Positions 53,123-62,409 of a stretch of 64,000 bases of DNA are shown one piece after another (position 1 is the first letter of the stretch; the number at the start of each line of letters is the position of its first letter). The position numbers and the translations under genes are program-made. This DNA is from Psychrobacter sp. BI730 (GTDB lineage Bacteria; Pseudomonadota; Gammaproteobacteria; Pseudomonadales; Moraxellaceae): the NCBI RefSeq assembly GCF_013414195.1, contig NZ_JAATTV010000002.1:1-64000 (forward strand). Direction: 5' to 3'. The notes under the pieces were generated by a model that was given only the letters and a program-made list of their open reading frames with translations, had not been told where the DNA came from and did not search any database.

Positions 53123-53869
53123 AATTATCCTTATTATTTTTTTATTTTAATCTCAGTGTCCCATGTCTATTCCAAAAAATACGTTTAATGCGGTCTAAGT
53201 TAGATAGTCCAAACTAGACATCTATCAAGATCCAAATCAGAAATCTATTAAGACCCGTAACACTAACCACGTTTCATATTTCTAATATTCTTCATAAAGG
53301 TATTTTTATCTAATAGTTAGGCAGCCTCCTAGCTTTCATAATAGAGTATTTGAAAACCCAAGTTGCTTATCAGCATGGTATAAAGGTTTTGGATGATTTG
53401 CAGGTGGGTTATTGTAAAAATAAGGTATATCGCACGTACACGGAATCGCAGGTTTTTTAATTGAGGGTTCTTTTAATCGAGTAAACTTGGTCAGTTAAAA
53501 GATTATTCAGACTATCAAAGATTTGACTCGATTTTAGCGTTATAAAGCAAGCTTATCTCTTTGATTAAATTAAAAATAACAAGATACGTGAAGCGAGATT
53601 GCAAGGTTATAGCAACAAAAGCGGTTTTGAAACATTTTGAAATAACTATTTAAAATCAGGGGCTTGCATGGTGTTATGACAGGTTAGGGTAAGCTTGAGT
53701 AGCATAAACTCACAAAGTACTGCTATACCTTCAACAGATAAATCCTGAATTATTGATATACTGATTCGTAAGTTAGCAAAGCAAGATAATGTTTTAGCTA
53801 AATACGTAAAAAAATCAGAAAAATAGAATAAAAAAATAAACAAGAATAGAAAATAGAGAGGTATTTGAT
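53123..53869. other. 747 bases without recognisable genes
   Basis: AT-rich DNA between the NadR-like gene start (minus) and the PspC-like gene. Short ORFs in it lack ribosome binding sites and have hydrophobic-biased nonsense-like translations. No terminator, long inverted repeat or RNA gene was recognised. It may hold decayed sequence or an uncharacterised small RNA. Confidence 0.5.
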
Positions 53870-54082
53870 TTGGCTAAGTTAGCAAAATTACATCGCTCAC
53901 CAAACAATCGCATGATAGCAGGTGTGATGGGTGGCATTGCAGAATATGCTGGTTGGTCGCCAACATGGGTGAGAGTATTATTCGTCATTATCTCATCGTT
54001 AAGCGCAGCAGTACCAGGCATTTTGATTTATATCATCCTATGGATAATTATGCCAAAAGCCAATAGTCAGTCTTATCAATAA
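53870..54082 (+). CDS. PspC-domain small membrane protein
   Basis: A 70-residue PspC domain: HRSPNNRMIAGVMGGIAEYAGWSPTWVRV, followed by one hydrophobic hairpin (about 36-62). PspC domains occur in phage-shock and stress membrane proteins. The start is TTG with AGAGAGG 8 bases upstream; no ATG is available. No pspA or pspB is nearby, so a role in a classical phage-shock system is not shown. Confidence 0.82.
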   Translation: MAKLAKLHRSPNNRMIAGVMGGIAEYAGWSPTWVRVLFVIISSLSAAVPGILIYIILWIIMPKANSQSYQ

Positions 54083-54491
54083 TAGGAGCCTGATAGTTAT
54101 TTTTAAAATTAGCTTTTTTAAAATTAGGTTTTCTGAACCAGTTAAAGAGTTAAGTTTAAGTTAGACGTAGTTGCTAAAAACAGTAGAACTCCAAAAAATA
54201 AAAAGCCTGATCAATCAGGATGCCCAAGATACAATTTTCCTCCTGCCCGAATGCTAGCGCATTTGGGTATTTTTTTATTTATTGTATTAGTGCGACTTCC
54301 ATAATGATTTGCCTAAAAATACGCTATACAACTGAGGTTTTGTGCCCACTATGCAAATTTAGTTGATGTAAATATGGATAAAATAGTCAATTTTTAGTAA
54401 GGTGAGCAGGCAGATAGAGTCGTTGCCGAATAGGTCGCGCGAGCGCTATCAGAGATTTATTTAATAATACTCATTTCACAGTGGCTTTACT
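54083..54491. other. Intergenic region upstream of glyQ
   Basis: 409 bases holding a terminator for the PspC-like gene (54246-54276) and, about 40 bases earlier, a small stem (CCTGA/TCAGG, 54206-54219). The glyQ promoter should lie between 54290 and 54480, but no consensus pair stands out. Confidence 0.55.
54246..54276 (+). terminator. Intrinsic terminator upstream of glyQ
   Basis: CCCGAATGC (54246-54254) pairs with GCATTTGGG (54259-54267), one G:T, followed by TAT and seven T. A CCCAA at 54223-54227 could compete for the TTGGG half. Confidence 0.82.
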
Positions 54492-55559
54492 ATGAAAACC
54501 GAAACTATGACATCCCAAGCGATAACCCCGATGACACAAGATAAAGACTCTCAACCGATGACTTTTCAAGATTTAATCTTAACTTTGCAAAATTATTGGG
54601 CCGATAAAGGCTGCGTTGTATTGCAGCCCTACGACATGGAAGTCGGTGCAGGTACTTTTCATACCGCGACGTTTTTGCGCTCATTAGGTCCTGAGCGCTG
54701 GAATGCGGCCTATGTACAGCCATCACGTCGTCCTACTGACGGGCGCTATGGTGATAACCCGAACCGCCTGCAGCATTATTATCAGTTCCAAGTCGTGCTA
54801 AAGCCAAACCCACCGAACATCCAAGAGCTGTATTTGGACTCACTACGAGCCATTGGTATTGATCCATTGGTGCATGATGTGCGCTTTGTAGAAGACAACT
54901 GGGAATCGCCAACGCTTGGTGCGTGGGGACTTGGTTGGGAGATTTGGCTAAACGGTATGGAAGTCACGCAGTTCACCTACTTCCAGCAAGTCGGTGGTAT
55001 CGAGTGTTTCCCAGTCACTGGCGAAATCACTTACGGACTTGAGCGCTTGGCCATGTATGTACAGGGCGTTGATAGCGTTTATGATTTGGTCTGGGCAGAT
55101 GGTGAGTTTGGTCGTGTGACTTATGGCGATGTTTTTCATCAAAACGAAGTCGAGCAGTCTACCTACAACTTTGAGCACGCTGATGTACCGATGATGGGCG
55201 AGATGTTTGATTTTTATGAGCAACAAGCCGACAAATTGGTCGATGCAGGATTGCCATTGCCAGCGTATGAGATGGTATTAAAAGCATCTCATGCGTTTAA
55301 CTTGCTTGATGCACGCGGCGCTATTTCAGTGACTGAGCGTCAGCGTTTTATCCTACGTGTGCGTACACTTGCTCGTAAGGTTGCTTTTGGTTATGTCGAA
55401 GCTCGTGCCAAATTGGGCTTCCCATTGGCTGATGAAGAACATCGCCAAGCTGCGCTTGATAAATATTTGCCAAAAGAAGACGTGGCAGCAGACAGCTTAG
55501 CAGCAGATGGCGTAGCAAAAGAAACTACTGACACTAACCAATCTACTAACGATAAATAG
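54492..55559 (+). CDS. glyQ: Glycyl-tRNA synthetase alpha subunit
   Basis: This is the catalytic subunit of the bacterial alpha2-beta2 glycyl-tRNA synthetase. Words nearly identical to E. coli are seen: [38 protein letters not shown] and [20 protein letters not shown]. At 355 residues it is longer than E. coli (303). The extra parts are an N-terminal stretch of about 20 (the true start may be a later ATG at 54507, 54531 or 54558) and a C-terminal Ala/Asp/Thr-rich tail of about 30 residues. No clear ribosome binding site precedes the first ATG. glyS begins 9 bases after it. Confidence 0.96.
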   Translation: MKTETMTSQAITPMTQDKDSQPMTFQDLILTLQNYWADKGCVVLQPYDMEVGAGTFHTATFLRSLGPERWNAAYVQPSRRPTDGRYGDNPNRLQHYYQFQVVLKPNPPNIQELYLDSLRAIGIDPLVHDVRFVEDNWESPTLGAWGLGWEIWLNGMEVTQFTYFQQVGGIECFPVTGEITYGLERLAMYVQGVDSVYDLVWADGEFGRVTYGDVFHQNEVEQSTYNFEHADVPMMGEMFDFYEQQADKLVDAGLPLPAYEMVLKASHAFNLLDARGAISVTERQRFILRVRTLARKVAFGYVEARAKLGFPLADEEHRQAALDKYLPKEDVAADSLAADGVAKETTDTNQSTNDK

Positions 55560-55568
55560 GAGCATCCC

Positions 55569-57662
55569 ATGAGTACTATTCTATTTGAACTGGGGTGTGA
55601 AGAGCTACCTCCAAAGAGCCTAAAACCACTACGTGATGCGCTGCAAGCCAGTGTCACTGAGCAATTGATGGCAGCAGATATTACCTTTGATAGTATCAAA
55701 GCCTTTGCTGCTCCGCGCCGTTTGGCAATTCAGATTCAAGGTATTAGCGATAAGCAGCCTGATCGTACTGAGCAAAAACGCGGACCAGCGATTAAAGCGG
55801 CGTTCGATGCAGAGGGCAATCCAACACGTGCGGCCATGGGTTTTGCCAAAGGTTTGGGTATTGAAGCCAGCGAGCTAACGACGATTAATACCGATAAAGG
55901 TGACTATGTCGGTTTTGAGCAGACTATCCGTGGTCAAGCGACCACTGAGCTACTGCCTGCTATTTTCCAAACCGCGCTAGATAATTTGCCAATTGCTAAG
56001 CGTATGCGCTCAGGCGCTAGCCGCAACGAGTTTGTGCGTCCCGTCCAGTGGGTAGTATTGATGCAAAATGATACTGTCATTGATGCCACTATCCAAGGAC
56101 ATCAGACTGGTACGCAAACACGTGGTCATCGCTTCCACAGCCCTGATTATCACAATATTGCTCATGCTAATGATTATGAAGAATTACTAAGTGGTCTAAA
56201 AGTAGTGGCAGATTTTGATAAGCGTCAAATGCTGATCAAAAACCAAGTAAAAGCTTTGGCAGATGAAGTCAATTCTGATGCCATCGTACCGCAAGATTTA
56301 TTAGACGAAGTCACCGCATTGGTCGATTTCCCAATTGCACTAAGAGCAAGCTTCGAAGCACGCTTTTTACAAGTACCGCAGGAAGCGCTTATCTCGACAA
56401 TGCAAGCGGATCAAAAGTATTTCTGCTTAACGGATAAGACTGGCAAGCTGCAGCCGTATTTCATTTTTATTACCAATATTGAATCAAAAGATCCTAACCA
56501 GATTATTGAAGGTAATGCAAAAGTTGTGCGTCCACGTTTGGCTGATGCCGAGTTTTTCTTCTTACAAGATCAAAAGCAGCCGTTATTTGCACTCACAGAG
56601 AGCCTAAAAACTCGTGTATTCCAAGACAAATTGGGTACGATTTGGGAGAAGTCTGAGCGTATTGCTAAGCTTGCCGCGTTTATTGCTACCCTAATGCAGC
56701 AGCAAGGCCACGATATCAACGTCGATGACACCGTACGTGCGGGTATTTTATCCAAAGCAGATTTGGCCAGCTCGCTTGTCGGCGAATACCCTGAATTGCA
56801 AGGTATCGCAGGCACGTATTATGCGCGTCTAAATGATGAGCCTGAAGCGGTCGCCGCTAGTTTAGAAGAGCAGTATCTGCCTAAGTTCAGTGGCGATGTG
56901 CTACCACAAACACCGATTGGTATTTGCCTAGCATTGGCTGACCGTTTGGACACATTGGTGGGTATTTTTGCGATTGACCAAGCACCGACAGGTTCAAAGG
57001 ATCCGTTTAGCTTACGTCGTTCTGCTATTGGTATCTTACGTATTTTGATCGAAAAGCAGTTGCCGGTTAATTTGGTAGCGCTCGTTGAGCAAGCGATTAA
57101 AGGCTATAGCGATGCTGAAGGTAGCAAGATTGCCAAAATGGGCGATACTTTCACCCAAGTCATGGCATTCCTAAACTCGCGCTATCGTGCGATGTATACC
57201 GAGCAAGGTGTCAGCGTTGATACGATTCAGGCAGTGCAAGCGATTAACCCGCATATGCCGCTTGATTTTGATCAGCGTATTCGTGCGGTGCAAGCATTTA
57301 GCGAGCTGTCGCAAGCATCGATGTTGGCTGATTCAAACAAACGTGTTGCCAATATATTGGCCAAGTCAGAAGTTGATGTTGCTGATATGGTTGATGAGAC
57401 GCTACTATCTGAGACTGCTGAGCAAAATTTATATGCAAATGTGCAGCAAGCACAGACAGTGGTACAGCCATTGCTTGAGCAAGCGGACTATACGCAAGTA
57501 TTGCAAACGCTGGCAAGCTTAGATGAGCCATTGACACAGTTCTTTGATAATGTGATGGTCAACAGCGACGATGCGGCGCTCAAAAATAACCGCTTGGCCT
57601 TGCTCAAGCAGGTACGCGCCTTGTTCTTGACTGTGGCAGATATCAGCGAGCTACAGCTATAA
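55569..57662 (+). CDS. glyS: Glycyl-tRNA synthetase beta subunit
   Basis: The beta subunit carries HD-like and anticodon-binding domains that recognise tRNA-Gly. Conserved words are FELGCEELPPKSLKPL at the N-terminus, DFPIALRASFEARFLQVPQEALISTMQADQKYF split around 255-290, and ALADRLDTLVGIFAI with PTGSKDPFSLRRSAIGILRI. The 697 residues match the family. TAGGAG lies 6 bases before the ATG. It is co-transcribed with glyQ and followed by a terminator. Confidence 0.97.
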   Translation: MSTILFELGCEELPPKSLKPLRDALQASVTEQLMAADITFDSIKAFAAPRRLAIQIQGISDKQPDRTEQKRGPAIKAAFDAEGNPTRAAMGFAKGLGIEASELTTINTDKGDYVGFEQTIRGQATTELLPAIFQTALDNLPIAKRMRSGASRNEFVRPVQWVVLMQNDTVIDATIQGHQTGTQTRGHRFHSPDYHNIAHANDYEELLSGLKVVADFDKRQMLIKNQVKALADEVNSDAIVPQDLLDEVTALVDFPIALRASFEARFLQVPQEALISTMQADQKYFCLTDKTGKLQPYFIFITNIESKDPNQIIEGNAKVVRPRLADAEFFFLQDQKQPLFALTESLKTRVFQDKLGTIWEKSERIAKLAAFIATLMQQQGHDINVDDTVRAGILSKADLASSLVGEYPELQGIAGTYYARLNDEPEAVAASLEEQYLPKFSGDVLPQTPIGICLALADRLDTLVGIFAIDQAPTGSKDPFSLRRSAIGILRILIEKQLPVNLVALVEQAIKGYSDAEGSKIAKMGDTFTQVMAFLNSRYRAMYTEQGVSVDTIQAVQAINPHMPLDFDQRIRAVQAFSELSQASMLADSNKRVANILAKSEVDVADMVDETLLSETAEQNLYANVQQAQTVVQPLLEQADYTQVLQTLASLDEPLTQFFDNVMVNSDDAALKNNRLALLKQVRALFLTVADISELQL

Positions 57663-57692
57663 CTGCTAGCCTTTAATCTTAGGTTTTGATAT

Positions 57693-57721
57693 AAAAACTG
57701 GCTCACTGTGGCCAGTTTTTT
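57693..57721 (+). terminator. Intrinsic terminator of glyQS
   Basis: AAAACTGGC pairs with GCCAGTTTT around an eight-base loop, followed by T-run. Confidence 0.9.
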
Positions 57722-57909
57722 GTTGCTATAGCACTTGGCTATTCGTCAGTGCCATGAATGACAATCAAGCATAATCAACAATTAACCGTAAAGGCATTGT
57801 GCCATTACCATTATTGACGGTAAAATTTAGGCATTCGAGCGTATTGGATCATGATTTGTCATCACTTTTGTTATTCATTACGTTTATTTGTCGTTGAAGG
57901 AGCACTGCC

Positions 57910-58200
57910 GTGTTTGCTGTTATTATCGTCATCCTTATTATTTGGGCTTCAATGTGGGCTTTTTATAAGTTTATGTACCCGCGCGCACCTAAAAGTATGA
58001 TGCCAAAAGAAGGAGATGTGACCACACCGCGTCAGTGTAATTTCTGTGGCAACAGCTTGGCTGAATATCGCGGTGTACTCGAAACCAAACCAAGTACAGC
58101 TACCGATGGCAATATTGAAGCGAACCAAGAGTTATTCTTTTGCAATTATGAGCATCAGGCAGACTTTCATGCAGGCAAGACCTACACGCCTTATGCATAA
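57910..58200 (+). CDS. Small membrane-anchored protein with zinc-ribbon-like motif
   Basis: I do not recognise the family. It has 96 residues: one N-terminal membrane helix (2-21), a basic Pro-rich hinge, then CNFCGNSL (two Cys) and about 40 residues later FFCNYEHQADFHAG. The layout C-X2-C ... F-C-X3-H-X3-F recalls TRASH or FCS-type zinc fingers with His in place of the last Cys. The start is GTG with AAGGAG eight bases upstream. It stands between glyS and zapA, in a small unit of its own, ending in a shared stem-loop. Confidence 0.72.
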   Translation: MFAVIIVILIIWASMWAFYKFMYPRAPKSMMPKEGDVTTPRQCNFCGNSLAEYRGVLETKPSTATDGNIEANQELFFCNYEHQADFHAGKTYTPYA

Positions 58201-58220
58201 ATAGATAAATAATTGACCAT

Positions 58221-58253
58221 AAAAAAGCGCCTAACTTTATTAACTAGGCGCTT
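58221..58253 (-). terminator. Intrinsic terminator of zapA
   Basis: AAGCGCCTA (58225-58233) pairs with TAGGCGCTT (58245-58253); on the minus strand a T-run of about six follows. Confidence 0.88.
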
Positions 58254-58278
58254 ATGTGTTTAATACAGTACGATGCAT

Positions 58279-58740
58279 CTATAGAATAGAATGAGCATCT
58301 TTCATGATTTTATTGAGCAATGCCTCAGACTGTTTGTCTTTCTGCAAACGATCTTCATCACTTCTTTGATTGGCATGGATTTTTTCATATAGGTTTAAGC
58401 AGCACAGTACCAGTATGCTTTCTTGGCTAAGGCTTGGCGCATCTCTTTTTAGATCGAGCGCGTAGTTGTTGATATACGAAACCGCTGACAGTAGCTCTTC
58501 TTGCTCATGTACTGGACAAAAGATTGGATAAGTAACCCCAGCAATCGCGATATCAACTTTTTTGATTTTTGGTTCTGGCGCTTTAGGTGTTTTGGTATTA
58601 GATTGTGCCATGGCGCTTGATATATTTGATGCTGCTGGTGTCGTTTTTTGCGCTGGTACTGTCGCACTTGTTACTGGTGCACTTGGCGCTTGAGTGTTTT
58701 TTGGTTGTTTTTCTATCGATTTGCTTTGGTCATCGGTCAT
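58279..58740 (-). CDS. zapA: ZapA-like division protein with long N-terminal extension
   Basis: ZapA binds and bundles FtsZ. The domain covers about 57-153: KKVDIAIAGVTYPIFCPVHEQ, the SAVSYINNYALDLKRDAP region, then a helix with ILVLCCLNLYEKIHAN. It is preceded by about 55 residues rich in Pro, Thr, Ala, Lys and Gln, absent from E. coli ZapA (109). The upstream neighbour is a coiled-coil protein, as in many gammaproteobacteria where a ZapB-like gene precedes zapA. A later start is possible but no internal Met sits just before the domain. Confidence 0.85.
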   Translation of the reverse strand: MTDDQSKSIEKQPKNTQAPSAPVTSATVPAQKTTPAASNISSAMAQSNTKTPKAPEPKIKKVDIAIAGVTYPIFCPVHEQEELLSAVSYINNYALDLKRDAPSLSQESILVLCCLNLYEKIHANQRSDEDRLQKDKQSEALLNKIMKDAHSIL

Positions 58741-58848
58741 GATAAATCCTACAATGTCTGGTCAGTGAAATGAGTGATATCAGATTTTACAAATAGCATT
58801 TGGCAGTTTAATAAGCAGTACGTCTTTGCTATCTATCACAAGAATGCG

Positions 58849-59289
58849 TTAGCCTTCTGCTTGATCGATACGGGTTAGGCGCTGTAGTACGACTTGCGTA
58901 CGCTCGGCTGCCAATTGATTCTTCTTTTGCAGTTCACTGTTTTGTTGTTTGATATCGCTATACTGCTGTTTTAGCTCATTATTGTGTTGTTGCAGCTCGC
59001 TGTTTTGTTGTTGTAATTGGCTGATCTGTTTTTGCAGTTTGTCTTGTTCTTCACCGATCATATGGTGCGCTTCTGCAAGACTTTGATAGCGCTTGTCGAG
59101 ATCGTTCAGTTGTTTTTTGGCACCGTCACGTTCGTTATGACTGTTGTCTAATTTGGTTTTTAGGGCGGCAAATTCTTTTGAATCAGTAACAGGGTGTTGT
59201 TTTAAGCTGCTAAGTTCAGCACTGACAAGCTGATACTGTTTTTTGATGTCGAGTACCATTTTTTCTAATATTCTAAGTTGATCATACAT
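58849..59289 (-). CDS. Coiled-coil protein next to zapA (ZapB/TIGR02449-like)
   Basis: A 146-residue protein that is nearly all coiled coil. A Gln/Asn-rich tract near 90-125 repeats units such as QQNSELQ, QQHNNELK and QQNSELQK. No catalytic motif is seen. By position upstream of zapA and by composition it should be the ZapB-like partner, but the sequence alone does not prove this. 108 bases separate it from zapA, on the same strand. Confidence 0.65.
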   Translation of the reverse strand: MYDQLRILEKMVLDIKKQYQLVSAELSSLKQHPVTDSKEFAALKTKLDNSHNERDGAKKQLNDLDKRYQSLAEAHHMIGEEQDKLQKQISQLQQQNSELQQHNNELKQQYSDIKQQNSELQKKNQLAAERTQVVLQRLTRIDQAEG

Positions 59290-59501
59290 AGTCAGTTTTT
59301 ATCCTTAACAAGTAAGCGTGAATGAATTTTGTTCGCTGCATTTAATAATGCCATAGGTGACCGCATAATATCTATATCAACAAAGTAATTACAAGCATCA
59401 GGCTTTGTCTTTTCACTTTTATTTATCGATGATTTGTCCATGACATTTTATCGCGACTATCTTTATTTTTTGAGCAGTAATCAATTACTAGGACATCTAT
59501 T

Positions 59502-60155
59502 ATGAATGATAATATCTCTGGCTGGAATACTTGGCTGACTGCGTTTGATGATTGGACGGACGTGTCTATCAGCGAAGTGCATGGCATGATGACAGGGCTT
59601 ATGACGGCTTGTAATGCACCTGACGAATCAACTTGGGCTAAGGTATTTGAGGAGCTTAGCTTTGCCCCACTACCAGAGCCTGCATTGACCTTGCTGACAG
59701 AAGAAGCGGAAGACATCGTGTTTCAGCTAAAAGACAAAGATGATGCCTACGCGTATATGCCGCTCATCCCAGATGATGAACATGATTTATACGAGCGCGT
59801 GATGGCGTTGAAACAGTGGGCAAACGGTTTTATGACCGGTTTCGGCATTACTGATTGTGGTTTGACCAGTGAAGAAAACGAGATGCTATCTGATTTGGCT
59901 AAGATTGGCGCAATTCGTCTCGAAGACGATGAAGATTTTGAAGGTGGCGAAGAGTCTTATCTTTACATCTATGAATTTGCTCGTATGGTCCCCGTAAGCT
60001 TTGCCACACGTAAACGCAAGGCTGTCAAAGATATCGCGCTCATCGCGGGTTTGTCTATCGATGCCAAAACAACCAAAGAGCTACAGGCAGAAGGTAAGTT
60101 ACCAAAACCAATGCCGCCAGTGGTGGATGTGATGAATCATAACAATCCATCGTAA
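59502..60155 (+). CDS. UPF0149/YgfB-family protein
   Basis: The family signature is visible in SISEVHGMMTGLMTAC near residues 23-38, then KQWANGFMTGFGI and YIYEFARMVP. The 217 residues are longer than E. coli YgfB (about 190). In Pseudomonas YgfB affects antibiotic tolerance through a regulatory role; biochemical activity is unknown. AGGACATCT precedes the ATG. It is divergent from the zapA pair, a gammaproteobacterial arrangement that usually leads into pepP; here argE follows instead. Confidence 0.88.
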   Translation: MNDNISGWNTWLTAFDDWTDVSISEVHGMMTGLMTACNAPDESTWAKVFEELSFAPLPEPALTLLTEEAEDIVFQLKDKDDAYAYMPLIPDDEHDLYERVMALKQWANGFMTGFGITDCGLTSEENEMLSDLAKIGAIRLEDDEDFEGGEESYLYIYEFARMVPVSFATRKRKAVKDIALIAGLSIDAKTTKELQAEGKLPKPMPPVVDVMNHNNPS

Positions 60156-60203
60156 GGCAGCTCTGACACATCATAGTTCTGAAAATTGTAGTAAGGATAT
60201 TTT

Positions 60204-61502
60204 ATGATCCAAAATAACAGTAGTAATAGCGACAATGTCAGTAATAGCGATAACGTTGACAGTAGCAACGATGTCCAGCTGAAAAGTGTCGAACATCCTA
60301 CTCAAAGTCTCGATTGGCTAACACGTCTCATCGCCTTTGATACTGTTAGTCGTCACTCTAATTTGGCTTTGATTAATGATGTAAAATTGTACTGTGAGCA
60401 GTTGGGTTTGACGGTAGATTTGACCTTTAATGAAGCTAAGACCAAAGCCAATTTGTTTGTGACTGTACCAGCTGGTGAAAACGCTGATATTATCAATAAC
60501 GGTCTGGTCTTATCAGGTCATACCGACGTTGTGCCAGTTGATGGACAAGCATGGTCTTCAGAGCCGTTTACCGCGACGATACGTGGTGATAAGCTGTATG
60601 GTCGCGGTGCGTGTGATATGAAGGGCTTTATCGCTTGCGCGCTAACAGTATTGCCGCAAGCCGTGCAATTATCGAATAGCGGTCAGCTACGTCGTCCATT
60701 GCATCTGGCCTTGTCGTTCGATGAAGAGGTTGGCTGCTTGGGTGCGCCATTGATTTTGGCAGACCTAAAAGCACGCGGTATCACGCCTGATTATTGTATC
60801 GTCGGTGAGCCAACTAACATGGCTATGGTAGTTGCACACAAAGGCATCGCGGTTTATCGTTGCCGTGTACATGGCAAGTCGGCGCATTCGTCATTGATTG
60901 CACAAGGTGTCAATGCGATTAGCTACGCCAGCAGATTAGTTGGCTATGTAGATACGCTTGCTGAAGAGCTGAGTGCTCGTGATGACACTTTAGAAGACGG
61001 GGATGCATCATTTACAGTGCCTTATTCGACATTGTCAGTAGGTACCATACATGGTGGCACAGCGACCAATATCGTGCCCAACTTATGCGAGTTTACTTTT
61101 GACTATCGTAACCTGCCGCACATGACGCAAGACGATATACTAGCGCCCATTCAGGTAAAAATCGCTGAGCTAAATGCGCAAATGCAAGCGCGCGCGCCAG
61201 AAACTGGCATTGAGCTGATGCAAGAAGAAAGCGTCTCAGCAATGACAGATGACGATAGTGCTGAGTTGCAATCGTTGATCGCTGCGCTGACAGGAGATGA
61301 TGAGCGTCATAAGGTGGCTTATGCGACTGAAGGCGGTCAGTTTACCAATGCAGGTATCCCAACGATTATCTGTGGCCCTGGTAGTATTGAGCAGGCGCAC
61401 AAAGCGGATGAGTATGTGGAGCTTAGTGAAATTGAACGCTGCGATGCATTTTTAAAGAAGTTGTTAGATAGTTGTACGACTCAGCCGTCTATGCAATCAT
61501 AA
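60204..61502 (+). CDS. argE: ArgE, acetylornithine deacetylase
   Basis: This cytosolic M20 metallohydrolase removes acetyl from N-acetylornithine to give ornithine for arginine synthesis. Zinc-site words are LSGHTDVVPVDG, GRGACDMKGF and SFDEEVGCLGA, with a dimerisation domain in between (VAHKGIAVYRCRVHGKSAHS). A late ATEGGQFTNAGIPTIICGPG closes it. The 432 residues exceed E. coli ArgE (383), mostly through an Asn/Ser/Asp-rich N-terminal lead of about 30. AAGGA lies 6 bases before the ATG. It is 48 bases after the YgfB-like gene. Confidence 0.88.
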   Translation: MIQNNSSNSDNVSNSDNVDSSNDVQLKSVEHPTQSLDWLTRLIAFDTVSRHSNLALINDVKLYCEQLGLTVDLTFNEAKTKANLFVTVPAGENADIINNGLVLSGHTDVVPVDGQAWSSEPFTATIRGDKLYGRGACDMKGFIACALTVLPQAVQLSNSGQLRRPLHLALSFDEEVGCLGAPLILADLKARGITPDYCIVGEPTNMAMVVAHKGIAVYRCRVHGKSAHSSLIAQGVNAISYASRLVGYVDTLAEELSARDDTLEDGDASFTVPYSTLSVGTIHGGTATNIVPNLCEFTFDYRNLPHMTQDDILAPIQVKIAELNAQMQARAPETGIELMQEESVSAMTDDDSAELQSLIAALTGDDERHKVAYATEGGQFTNAGIPTIICGPGSIEQAHKADEYVELSEIERCDAFLKKLLDSCTTQPSMQS

Positions 61503-61570
61503 TTATTCAGTAGAAGGCGTGTCGGTCCTTTAATAATTTTTTCGAGACTTTTTGATATATAGGTATAAAT

Positions 61571-61601
61571 GACACCGTCTTAAAGGCGGTGTTTATTTTT
61601 T
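61571..61601 (+). terminator. Intrinsic terminator of argE
   Basis: ACACCGTCT pairs with AGGCGGTGT (one mismatch), followed by TTATTTTTT. Confidence 0.85.
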
Positions 61602-61671
61602 AGTCGCGTATTTAAGTCGTATAGCCGTTCGTATTAGAACCATTTACACATGACAAAATAGGGGTAGGTTG

Positions 61672-62409
61672 ATGTCTTGGCATCTGTTTGCAGTGTTTTT
61701 CGCAAGTACGTTTTTTATCTCAGCAACCCCTGGTCCTAATATGCTGCTAGCGTTTCAGTATGGCATGAACTATGGCGTCAAACGAACCTTATGGACGCTA
61801 GCAGGTCTGAGCCTTGGCTTGTTTGTATTACTGCTATCGACACTGCTTGGCTTGGACGTGATCAGTCGCCAGTCACCGTGGCTACTGACCATTATCAAAG
61901 CCGTGGGGGCGGCATACTTAATCTATTTGGGTATCAGCTCTTGGCGCGATGCTGGTGATGGTAGCTTGATGAGTGATGCTCGCGAAATGAGCGAGGAGGT
62001 CGCGGCTGACTATCCTGATACGATGTCATCTGTGACTGATAAAAAAACGCCACAGCCACGCTCACTATCGAGTGCGGCAGTTAGAGTATCACCGAGCAAT
62101 ACGACCTTGTTTCGTACAGGTGTCTGGGTATCCTTGTCTAATCCAAAAGCTATCTTGTTCTTTGCGGCCTTTTTCCCTAAATTTATCAATTTTAGTGCGC
62201 CACTATGGCCACAATATGTCCTATTGACCATCGGCTTGTTTTTGAGCGAAACGATTTGGCAAATCGTATATACGCTAGGTGGCAAGAAGCTAGCAAGTTG
62301 GCTCGATGTTGGTAATCGCTTAGCATGGCTCAATCGTGGTTGTGGAGTAATATTTATAATTATCGCTGCTGCCTTATTGGCTGAAGTGATAAATAGTTTT
62401 ATGGTTTGA
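61672..62409 (+). CDS. LysE/RhtB-family amino-acid exporter
   Basis: This inner-membrane exporter has six helices. Family signatures are FFISATPGPNMLLAFQYGMNYG split around 17-38 and the later WVSLSNPKAILFFAAFFPKF. The 245 residues exceed the usual 205-210 because of a hydrophilic insert at about 90-145 (DAREMSEEVAADY and Ser/Pro/Thr-rich). ATG 61672 is used over TTG 61669; GGGGTAGG lies just upstream. The substrate is not readable. Confidence 0.88.
   Translation: MSWHLFAVFFASTFFISATPGPNMLLAFQYGMNYGVKRTLWTLAGLSLGLFVLLLSTLLGLDVISRQSPWLLTIIKAVGAAYLIYLGISSWRDAGDGSLMSDAREMSEEVAADYPDTMSSVTDKKTPQPRSLSSAAVRVSPSNTTLFRTGVWVSLSNPKAILFFAAFFPKFINFSAPLWPQYVLLTIGLFLSETIWQIVYTLGGKKLASWLDVGNRLAWLNRGCGVIFIIIAAALLAEVINSFMV

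Noticed and set aside
53646..54021. Two minus-strand ORFs around the PspC-like gene
   Set aside because: Hydrophobic low-complexity translations, no ribosome binding site, and one overlaps the PspC domain antisense.
61672..62409. LysE-family gene as chpE of the Pil-Chp system
   Set aside because: ChpE is LysE-like in Pseudomonas, but this gene is nearly 50 kb from the cluster and nothing ties it to it.
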